64,000 nucleotides of DNA, from the NCBI RefSeq assembly GCF_000967245.1, contig NZ_KQ033878.1, positions 729,282 to 793,281 on the forward strand, read 5' to 3'. The notes beneath the pieces were generated by a model. It was not told the origin of the DNA and did not search any database. It saw only the letters and a list, made by a program, of their open reading frames with translations. Source of the stretch: Bombilactobacillus mellis. Its GTDB lineage: Bacteria > Bacillota > Bacilli > Lactobacillales > Lactobacillaceae. The position numbers and the translations under genes were made by a program. Below, piece after piece: positions 1-6,500 of this stretch; positions within the stretch are counted from its first letter, which is position 1, and every line of letters starts with the position of its first letter.

Positions 1-666
1 AAAACTAACTCCCATTACTAGGCAAGCAAAACCAATAATAGATTCTAATAAGGACAGTAAATCAATTTTCGGCTTAGTAATCTTCCCAACATTTGGTAAA
101 CCAGTGATGGCAAATCCCAAAGCAATAACTAAAAACGGAATAAACAACCAAAAAATCCATTGCCAGGATAATTTACCTAAAATAATCCCTGTCATGGTCG
201 GACCAATTGCAGGAGCTAACATAATAACCAAAGCACAGACTCCCATAGCACTGCCCATTTTATGAGGCGGAAAAATTAACATAGCCACCGTAAACATAAG
301 AGGTAATACTAATCCTGTACCTAGGCCCTGTATCATGCGGCCGAGTAATAAAATTCCGAAACTGGGAGCCAAGGCAGCGATCAAGGCCCCGATAATAAAA
401 CTAACCAATCCGGTAATTACAATTTGACGAGTAGTAAACCATTTAGTTAATAAACTGGAAAAAGGTAGAATAATTCCGATAACTAACATATATCCCGTGA
501 CTAACCATTGAACAGTACCAGAATTAATCTGAAATGCCTGCATTAATTGAGGTAAAGCAATATTTAAAGAGGTTTCTGAAAGCATTCCTACAAAAGCCCC
601 GATCATCATACTTAACATCGCTAACCAAGGTTTTTGGACTTGAACTCTTGCTTGATTCTTATTCAT
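1..666 (-). CDS. DHA2-type MFS drug exporter, C-terminus cut by window edge
   Basis: The minus-strand frame is open from the ATG at 666 to base 1 (222 codons, no stop), so only the N-terminal half is present. Translation gives hydrophobic helices with the DHA2 signature LNIALPQLM in helix 1, then WLVTGYML in helix 2, a GRMIQGLGTG segment in helix 4 and GPTMTGIILG in helix 5. These are typical of 14-helix EmrB/QacA/LmrB exporters, which extrude lipophilic compounds by proton antiport. A GGAG lies 12 bases before the ATG, which is rather far. The 292 bases upstream (667-958) show no convincing gene. The substrate cannot be read from sequence. Confidence 0.85.
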   Translation of the reverse strand, partial: MNKNQARVQVQKPWLAMLSMMIGAFVGMLSETSLNIALPQLMQAFQINSGTVQWLVTGYMLVIGIILPFSSLLTKWFTTRQIVITGLVSFIIGALIAALAPSFGILLLGRMIQGLGTGLVLPLMFTVAMLIFPPHKMGSAMGVCALVIMLAPAIGPTMTGIILGKLSWQWIFWLFIPFLVIALGFAITGLPNVGKITKPKIDLLSLLESIIGFACLVMGVSF

Positions 667-958
667 TAAGATTCACATCTCCAATTTTATTTTTGAGCAA
701 CCTGATTATCTTAGCAAAATAAAAATGGTGACGTAAGTCTTTTAATAACTTTTCTGAAAATTTTTTACTATAAACTCCAGTATAATAAATAAAAAATGTA
801 AATGATCCTTTATTCTTTCTGTTTGTTTTCTTAAAACGGCTTCCAGTAAACACCGCCCTTAATGATCTTGAGGTAGAGTAAAACATTGCTGTTACAACCG
901 CTTTTACATAAAACACCATAAATTCATTAAATTTTTTATTGCTTCACTAAAATTATTC

Positions 959-2176
959 TTATTTTATAATTGATTTTTGCTGCATTAAAATCTCTAATTG
1001 ATCGACAATTTGTTCTGCAATTTGCACTTTAGGTAAAATAGCCGTCGTCCAAGGCTTTTGTCCCTGTTTAATAAAGGTAACTTGATTATTATCGCTATTA
1101 AATCCTACATTAGATTTAGAGACATCATTAGCAACTACTAAATCCAGCTTTTTATTTTCTAACTTCTGCAATGCATTAGTCATGAGGTTTTGAGTCTCAG
1201 CAGCAAAGCCGATCGTTGTTTGTGAAGAATGTTTTATTTGGGCCACTGCTTGAAGAATATCGGCTGTTTTAACTAATTTGAGGTCCCAAGCACTATCAGT
1301 GCTAGTTTTTTTGATTTTTTGCTGTGCTAAATGTTCCGGTCTAAAATCTGCGACCGCCGCGGCCATAATTAAAGCCGCACTAGACTGAAATTCTTGTACA
1401 ACTGCAGTTAGCATTTGTTGAGCACTAGTGATGGGAATTCTTTGAACTCCTGCAGGCGGTGTTAAATTGGTCGGTCCGGAAATCAATACCACTTCGGCGC
1501 CACGCTGTTGTAAAACTTGCGCTATAGCATAGCCCATTTTCCCGGAAGACTTATTAGCCAAAAAACGGACTGGATCTAGGCGTTCTCTAGTTCCTCCAGC
1601 AGTTACAACAATTTTTTTATTTTTCAAAGTGGAAGATACAAGTAAATTAGAAAACAGTTCGGCAATAATGTGATCAGGTTCTGCCATCCGACCAAGCCCT
1701 TGAGAACCTTCCGCTAAAAAACCAGTTCCCGGTGCAATTATTTGCGTGCCATCATTTTGTAAACTATGTAAATTTCTTTGCACAGCTGCATTGGCTAACA
1801 TATGATTATTCATTGCCGGAGCAATGAACTTCGGCGCGACAGTGGCCAATAAGGTCAAACTAGCAAAATCATCTGCTCGCCCCTGCGCCATTTTAGCAAT
1901 AAAATCAGCACTCGCCGGAGCTACGATAGCTAAATCTGTCCACTCGGCCAATTCGATATGTTGAACTTCAGGATTTTCAGTGCTAAAAGTTTGGGTTAAG
2001 ACCTTATGTTTTGATAAAGTTTGAAAACTTAGCGGTGTGACAAATTTCTCAGCAGCTGCTGTCATAACCACTCGTACATCTGCTTGAGCTTGGACCAATA
2101 ATCTGGTCAGGATCAGAGCTTTATAAGCCGCAATACTTCCCGTCACATATAGTGTAATATGTTTATTTTGCAGCAA
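959..2176 (-). CDS. coaBC: Bifunctional phosphopantothenoylcysteine decarboxylase/phosphopantothenate-cysteine ligase
   Basis: This cytoplasmic enzyme catalyses two coenzyme A steps: CTP-dependent joining of cysteine to 4'-phosphopantothenate (CoaB) and FMN-dependent decarboxylation (CoaC). At 405 aa it has the usual fused length. Residues 1-180 are the flavoprotein domain, with TGSIAAYK at the FMN site, the catalytic His73 in VQHIEL, and PAMNNHM at 120-126. Residues 186-400 are the ligase domain, with TAGGTRERLDPVR, NKSSGKMG and the KIKK lysines near 287-290. The substrate-clamp segment reads LAEGSQGLGRM (about 154-164), where E. coli Dfp has LACG around its catalytic Cys158, so Glu156 occupies the Cys position. 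I do not know how common that is in lactobacilli. It stands alone, with no pantothenate genes nearby. Confidence 0.93.
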   Translation of the reverse strand: MLQNKHITLYVTGSIAAYKALILTRLLVQAQADVRVVMTAAAEKFVTPLSFQTLSKHKVLTQTFSTENPEVQHIELAEWTDLAIVAPASADFIAKMAQGRADDFASLTLLATVAPKFIAPAMNNHMLANAAVQRNLHSLQNDGTQIIAPGTGFLAEGSQGLGRMAEPDHIIAELFSNLLVSSTLKNKKIVVTAGGTRERLDPVRFLANKSSGKMGYAIAQVLQQRGAEVVLISGPTNLTPPAGVQRIPITSAQQMLTAVVQEFQSSAALIMAAAVADFRPEHLAQQKIKKTSTDSAWDLKLVKTADILQAVAQIKHSSQTTIGFAAETQNLMTNALQKLENKKLDLVVANDVSKSNVGFNSDNNQVTFIKQGQKPWTTAILPKVQIAEQIVDQLEILMQQKSIIK

Positions 2177-2239
2177 TTTTTTACCTCCAAAAACCGTATT
2201 TTTTACCTGAAAGAATTAATTAAAACTAAAATACTAGTC

Positions 2240-3025
2240 TTATTCTAATAAATCCGCAGGCAAAAGTTGTCGCAATTCGTGCCTAATTGTCTGCATCTGC
2301 TGGTGATCATTAATTTGCGGAATTAAATAACCGACAAAATAAGGAGAAGTCACAAAACGCGGCACAATTTTCACAGCAATTTGTGAACCAAACTTATAGA
2401 AAAATAAATTATACGAATTGCAGCGCCCCTGCAAATAATCATTTAACAAGTACCGCACTACAACTTGGATGATATCAGCTAATTCAAAAAGCTTGGAATC
2501 ATTAGATAGAAGGACATTAATTTCTACAAAGCCAATCAGCGGTTGAGTGGAGATATTGACTGTTACAAAATCATTTTGCCCGACTGTTAGTCCTAAAACA
2601 TTTTCGCGACTGACATTATCTTGAACCGCAATGTTTTGTAAGCCGACAATCTGCATGTGGGGATGACTTAAGCTGCCTCCTGATAACGGGCCAAAATTTT
2701 TATATAATAAAACACTACGATATTTTTGAGTAGCTATAACTTCTTGCCACTTATTAACTGCAAAACTAATAATTTGTCGATTTTGTTTAGGAGAATAATT
2801 GCTAATATCACCATTATGTTGCTGAGATTCAATAATAATAGTTTGCCAAGTATCTTGTAAAGTCCGATATTTATTAACTAACCAAATTCGATCTTGCTCA
2901 CGAGCTAAAATATTAGTTAAATTCTCAACATCACAAAAGGGACAATAATTATTTTGATGATGAATCGTTTCTGGTTTATTTTGCGCAATCTGAGGATGAA
3001 ATATTAGATTTTTCGTTGGTTGCAT
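2240..3025 (-). CDS. DUF4931 / GalT-like HIT-superfamily protein
   Basis: The 261-aa cytoplasmic protein belongs to the galactose-1-phosphate uridylyltransferase-like branch of the HIT fold. It has an N-terminal CPFC pair (about residues 29-32), matching the zinc knuckle of GalT, and SHPHMQI near residues 120-126, matching the HPHxQ nucleotidyl-transfer motif. It is shorter than true GalT, and a genuine class II galT lies elsewhere in this window, so GalT activity is not implied. In the family these proteins are annotated only as DUF4931 and probably act on a nucleoside phosphate, which is inference. It reads convergent to nothing and is separated by 63 bases from coaBC, with which it may share a transcript. 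Confidence 0.75.
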   Translation of the reverse strand: MQPTKNLIFHPQIAQNKPETIHHQNNYCPFCDVENLTNILAREQDRIWLVNKYRTLQDTWQTIIIESQQHNGDISNYSPKQNRQIISFAVNKWQEVIATQKYRSVLLYKNFGPLSGGSLSHPHMQIVGLQNIAVQDNVSRENVLGLTVGQNDFVTVNISTQPLIGFVEINVLLSNDSKLFELADIIQVVVRYLLNDYLQGRCNSYNLFFYKFGSQIAVKIVPRFVTSPYFVGYLIPQINDHQQMQTIRHELRQLLPADLLE

Positions 3026-3200
3026 AGTCTACCCCGCTTATTATTAAATTAGCTAATTAGCTGCCATTTAGCTAGCCACTAATCACTTTACTATTATTAT
3101 AGGCAATTTTTTTAATCTTAACACTAGAAGCAGATTGACTAAATATTTTTGCGTGCCTAACTTTCTTTTATTTAACAATTGCTTTATACTGAAAGCGTAT
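3026..3200. other. Intergenic region with a 12-bp palindrome
   Basis: This is the divergent space between the DUF4931 gene and the thiamine operon. A perfect palindrome AGCTAATTAGCT occupies 3051-3062, about 26 bases upstream of the DUF4931 start, and could be an operator or chance AT-rich symmetry. The thi promoter probably lies here: TATACT at 3185-3190 is a possible -10, but its -35 region is weak. Nothing else is recognisable. Confidence 0.3.
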
Positions 3201-3210
3201 ACCTATAAAG

Positions 3211-3298
3211 ATTACGCGAGGGGTGCTTGCCTAGCTGAGATTAAGCGTAAGCTTAAAACCCTTTAAACCTGTTAAGTTAAGACTTGCGAAGGGACGTG
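3211..3298 (+). ncRNA. TPP riboswitch (THI box)
   Basis: The leader carries the conserved THI-box blocks in order: GAGGGGTGC at 3218, CTGAGA at 3235-3240, ACCCTTTAAACCTG around 3258-3271, and the closing GCGAAGGGA near 3286-3294. An intrinsic terminator follows (3325-3351), then a strong Shine-Dalgarno before thiM. This fits transcription attenuation: bound thiamine pyrophosphate should favour the terminator and shut off thiM-thiD-thiE. The thiamine genes directly downstream independently support the call. Confidence 0.95.
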
Positions 3299-3324
3299 TA
3301 CACAGCTAAAGGCAATTTTTTGGC

Positions 3325-3351
3325 AACCATCTCTTAGTAGATGGTTTTTTT
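3325..3351 (+). terminator. Riboswitch-controlled terminator before thiM
   Basis: An 8-bp stem AACCATCT/AGATGGTT (3325-3332 with 3339-3346) closes a six-base loop. A run of T follows immediately, 18 bases ahead of the thiM start codon. It is the expression platform of the TPP riboswitch. Confidence 0.85.
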
Positions 3352-3368
3352 ACTTTAAAGGAGGAAAA

Positions 3369-4190
3369 ATGAATTTTCAACTTTTGGATACTTTACGTCA
3401 AATCAAACCAGTGGTGCTCAATATTTCTAATTTTGTTACTGTTCAAGATGTTGCAAACGGTTTAAGTGCGCTTGGAGCTTCCCCCATTATGTCTGAAGAA
3501 AGCGCCGAAACTGAAGATATAGTTCAAATTAGTCAAGCTATTCAGTTAAATTTTGGCGCTTTTACTACTGAACAAGTAGCCCACATTAAAAAGACGGGAC
3601 AATTAGGTAACCAGTATCAGCTGCCGGTAGTAGTTGATCCGGTAGCTGTGAGTTCTATTAACTATCGTCACCAAATTATTCCGCAGTTACTGCAGGAATT
3701 TCATGCAGATATTATTCGGGGCAATACTAGTGAAATTGCCACTTTAGGCGGCTTTTCTTGGCAGGCTAAAGGAATTGATTCTGCTGATGGTAAAGGTGAT
3801 CGCCGTTTTATAGCCATGCAAACCGCCCAAAAATATCACTGTATCATTATTATGAGCGGAGCAACAGATATTATCACTAACGGAACAGCCGTTACACAAA
3901 TTACCAACGGGACTCCGCTTTTACAAGTGCATGTCGGCTCTGGCGACCTGCTTTCCAGTATTAGTGCTGCTTTTGCCGCCGTATCTCCCCATAACCTTTA
4001 TCAAGCAGCCCAAATGGCTGCTTTGGTAGTAGCTGTTAGCGGTGAATTAGCAGCTCAACAGCAATCAACTTTGGGTCCGGGAACTTTCACCGCAGCTCTT
4101 CTAGATGAATTAGCCAATATTAATATTCAAGATTTACAACAAACAGCTCATTACCAAACACAGGAGGAAAATAATGCCGCAACAAATTAA
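3369..4190 (+). CDS. thiM: Hydroxyethylthiazole kinase
   Basis: ThiM phosphorylates 4-methyl-5-(2-hydroxyethyl)thiazole with ATP, a salvage step feeding thiamine phosphate synthase. The protein is 273 aa, the normal length, with a ribokinase-like fold. Seen are VVDPVAVSS (88-96), RGNTSEI (117-123), MSGATDII (162-169) and the anion-hole motif GSGD at 190-193. Many ThiM proteins have Cys at this last position (GTGC); Asp is the usual base in related kinases. The start is ATG after AAAGGAGG. It is first in the riboswitch-controlled operon and overlaps thiD by 17 bases, implying translational coupling. No thiC or thiG is present, so the locus looks like salvage rather than de novo synthesis. Confidence 0.94.
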   Translation: MNFQLLDTLRQIKPVVLNISNFVTVQDVANGLSALGASPIMSEESAETEDIVQISQAIQLNFGAFTTEQVAHIKKTGQLGNQYQLPVVVDPVAVSSINYRHQIIPQLLQEFHADIIRGNTSEIATLGGFSWQAKGIDSADGKGDRRFIAMQTAQKYHCIIIMSGATDIITNGTAVTQITNGTPLLQVHVGSGDLLSSISAAFAAVSPHNLYQAAQMAALVVAVSGELAAQQQSTLGPGTFTAALLDELANINIQDLQQTAHYQTQEENNAATN

Positions 4191-5007
4191 TTCATTTCCC
4201 CAAGTAGCAACCATTGCTGGTACTGATTCCGGAGGAGGTGCCGGAATTATGGCTGATTTAAAAACCTTTCAAGCCCGTCATGTTTTTGCCACAGCAGTAG
4301 TTGTCGCAGTAACGGCACAAAATACTTTAGGTGTCCAAGCCTCTAAATTAATGCCGCAAACTTTAATTGACGCTCAATTCCAGTCTTTAGCAGCTGATTT
4401 TCAAATCCGAGCTTGTAAAACCGGAATGTTAGGTGATAGTAACCATGTCCGTGCAGTAGCAGCTAATCTTAAAAAGTATGACTTCGGTCCGATTATTGTT
4501 GATCCAGTAATGATCGCCAAAGGTGGTGCTACCTTATTAAATGCTGAAGCCATACATACTTTAAAACATGAACTGGTACCTTTAGCCACTTTAATTACTC
4601 CTAATGTTCCTGAAGCGCAAACCCTAACGGGACAAAAGATAGAAAAGAAAGCTGATTTTATTACTGCTGCCCAAATGTTACAAAATTTAGGAGCCAAAAA
4701 TGTTTTAATCAAAGGAGGCCACCTGGATCTTCCCCAAGCTAATGATTACGTCTTACTCTCTGATCATACCGGCTTTTGGTTAACCGCCCCTAAAAGTGCT
4801 ACCAAAAGAACCCACGGCACTGGGGATACTATTTCGGCATGTATCACTGCTGAATTAGCCCGCGGTGCTGATCTTGCTACAGCCATTAGTATCAGCAAAA
4901 AATATGTTACAGCAACCATTGCTCATAGTATTCAAGTTGGACATGGACATGGTCCTTTAAATCATTGGGCCGCACAAAAGGAGGGGCTTAGCTTTGAAAA
5001 CATTTAA
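4174..5007 (+). CDS. thiD: Hydroxymethylpyrimidine/phosphomethylpyrimidine kinase
   Basis: ThiD phosphorylates HMP and then HMP-phosphate to give the pyrimidine diphosphate used by ThiE. The 277-aa protein has the characteristic N-terminal TIAGTDSGGGAGI (13-25), TAQNTLGV (47-54), KTGMLGD (82-88), VDPVMIAKGG (109-118), TPNVPEA (142-148) and KGGH (180-183). The catalytic loop reads HGTGDTISA (214-222). Textbook ThiD enzymes often have Cys where Asp218 stands here, as with ThiM next door. AGGAGG sits 9 bases before the ATG, inside the end of thiM, and the 3' end overlaps thiE by 14 bases. Confidence 0.95.
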   Translation: MPQQINSFPQVATIAGTDSGGGAGIMADLKTFQARHVFATAVVVAVTAQNTLGVQASKLMPQTLIDAQFQSLAADFQIRACKTGMLGDSNHVRAVAANLKKYDFGPIIVDPVMIAKGGATLLNAEAIHTLKHELVPLATLITPNVPEAQTLTGQKIEKKADFITAAQMLQNLGAKNVLIKGGHLDLPQANDYVLLSDHTGFWLTAPKSATKRTHGTGDTISACITAELARGADLATAISISKKYVTATIAHSIQVGHGHGPLNHWAAQKEGLSFENI

Positions 5008-5650
5008 TCCTGCAATTTTACAGGCGTATTTTATTTGTGGCAGTCAAGATTTGCCGCATTCTAATCTTTTTCAAGTTGTTCAAACAGCTTTAGATGCGGG
5101 AATTACTGCTTACCAATTTCGGGACAAAGGTCCTAATTCTCACTTGTCGCCACCTCAAAAATTAGCAGCTGCTAAGCAGCTGCGCCAAATGTGTGCTCAG
5201 GCTGGAGTTCCCTTTTTTATTGATGATGATGTGCAGTTAGCCCAAAAAGTTCAGGCTGATGGTGTTCATATTGGACAAAATGATCAGAATATTCATCAGG
5301 TGATTCAAGAAGTGGGTTCGCAAATGCTGATCGGTTATTCTTGTTCTAATATGGCTGAGGTCCAAGCGGCTAATCAAATTAAGGGTATTAATTATTATGG
5401 TTGCGGCCCTGTTTTCACTACTAGTTCCAAACCTGATGCCAGTCCCGTCATTGGTCTTTCCGGACTGAAAAAATTAGTCCAAGCCGCCCAGCGCCCGGTA
5501 GTAGCTATCGGTGGTATTAAAGCTTCGGATCTCCCTGCGATTGCTCAAACACAAGCATCGGGAGCGGCAGTTATTTCACTTTTAACTCAAAGTAATGATC
5601 GCTTTGCCATCATTCAACAATTACTCCAAGCCGGCTGGTCGACTGATTAA
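4994..5650 (+). CDS. thiE: Thiamine phosphate synthase
   Basis: ThiE joins HMP diphosphate and thiazole phosphate into thiamine monophosphate. The 218-aa TIM-barrel protein shows YQFRDKG (36-42), a DDDVQLA diphosphate/Mg site, DGVHIGQND, GPVFTTSSKPDA (137-148, phosphate and thiazole binding) and VVAIGGI (169-175). The start is TTG at 4994, chosen because AAAGGAGGGG lies 8 bases upstream and no ATG is in frame nearby. It overlaps thiD by 14 bases and is the last gene of the operon. No clear terminator follows; the next gene starts 63 bases later. Confidence 0.94.
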   Translation: MKTFNPAILQAYFICGSQDLPHSNLFQVVQTALDAGITAYQFRDKGPNSHLSPPQKLAAAKQLRQMCAQAGVPFFIDDDVQLAQKVQADGVHIGQNDQNIHQVIQEVGSQMLIGYSCSNMAEVQAANQIKGINYYGCGPVFTTSSKPDASPVIGLSGLKKLVQAAQRPVVAIGGIKASDLPAIAQTQASGAAVISLLTQSNDRFAIIQQLLQAGWSTD

Positions 5651-5684
5651 TTAATATTTAGCTCCAATTCTTCATCAAATCCAG

Positions 5685-5700
5685 TATAATAGTTATTATA
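5685..5700 (+). promoter_or_regulatory. Palindromic -10-like element before the alarmone synthetase
   Basis: TATAATA-GT-TATTATA is a perfect 7+2+7 inverted repeat. Its left arm contains a consensus TATAAT -10 box, and it ends three bases before the GGAGG Shine-Dalgarno. A matching -35 is not obvious. It may be the promoter core, an operator, or a small hairpin in front of the ribosome site. Confidence 0.35.
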
Positions 5701-5713
5701 CTTGGAGGTTATT

Positions 5714-6406
5714 ATGATTTTAGAACGCAATAATTTATTCAATGTTACACAGTTAGAAATCCAATTACGCAATTCTCCTTTACAAGACCGCATTCAAGAT
5801 CTCAAACAACTAACTTATTTATATATGCTTAGACGAGCAGCAATTAAAGAAATCGGCACCAAACTAGAAAATTTAGATGACGAATTTTCCATTATTCATC
5901 AACATAATCCGATTCATTTAATTGAAGAACGCATTAAAAGCCCCGCAAGTTTATTTGAAAAGTTACAGCGTAAAAATCTCGACTTTACTATTGAAAGTAT
6001 TAATAAAAATATTCTGGATATTGCCGGTATCAGGGTTATCACTAATTATCTGGATGATATTTTCCGCGTAGTTCAGGTCTTGATTGATCAAGATGACGTC
6101 AAGCTAATTAAACGCAAAGATTATATTAATCATCCCAAAGCTAATGGCTATCGTAGTGTTCACATCGTAGTATCGGTTCCCGTCTTTTTATCTAATAACA
6201 CTCATAAAGACGTCCCCGTAGAAATCCAAATTCGGACTGTAGGTATGGAAATGTGGTCGAGCCTTGAACATAAACTCCGCTATAAAAACTTCCACAGTAA
6301 AGACACTGCTAATCAGCATGCGGCCAAACTCAAAGAATATTCTCAAAAACTCTATGATATTGAAGTCGGCATGCAACAAATATCCAAAGATATTGAAAAA
6401 AATTAA
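5714..6406 (+). CDS. relP: Small alarmone synthetase, RelP/YwaC-like GTP pyrophosphokinase
   Basis: The protein transfers pyrophosphate from ATP to GTP or GDP, making (p)ppGpp. The start is ATG at 5714, preceded by GGAGG at 5704-5708. The 230-aa product is a synthetase-only protein without the HD hydrolase, TGS or ACT domains of long RelA/Rel. Seen are DIAGIRVI (the RxxD-type core), the G-loop KRKDYINHPKANGYRSVH, VEIQIRT and MWSSLEHKLRYK. The VPVFLS and VPVEIQIRT wording is closer to my memory of RelP/YwaC than RelQ/YjbM, so the class is likely but not certain. It is monocistronic, bounded by a bidirectional terminator. Confidence 0.88.
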   Translation: MILERNNLFNVTQLEIQLRNSPLQDRIQDLKQLTYLYMLRRAAIKEIGTKLENLDDEFSIIHQHNPIHLIEERIKSPASLFEKLQRKNLDFTIESINKNILDIAGIRVITNYLDDIFRVVQVLIDQDDVKLIKRKDYINHPKANGYRSVHIVVSVPVFLSNNTHKDVPVEIQIRTVGMEMWSSLEHKLRYKNFHSKDTANQHAAKLKEYSQKLYDIEVGMQQISKDIEKN

Positions 6407-6423
6407 ACTAATTAACTATCCAA

Positions 6424-6485
6424 AAAACCACTCTACAAAAGTATTCTCTAAATTGAGAAACCTAAGTGAGAGTGGTTTTATTTAT
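6424..6485. terminator. Bidirectional terminator between relP and yhgE-like gene
   Basis: An 11-bp stem AAAACCACTCT/AGAGTGGTTTT (6424-6434 with 6469-6479) encloses a smaller TCTC/GAGA hairpin. T-rich tails on both sides serve the two converging genes. Confidence 0.75.
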
Positions 6486-6500
6486 TATCTATTTGTTATT

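Noticed and set aside
659..919. 86-codon minus-strand open frame upstream of the MFS exporter
   Set aside because: Its composition is Lys/Phe-rich without any motif, it has no good ribosome site, and it overlaps the real start region of the exporter.
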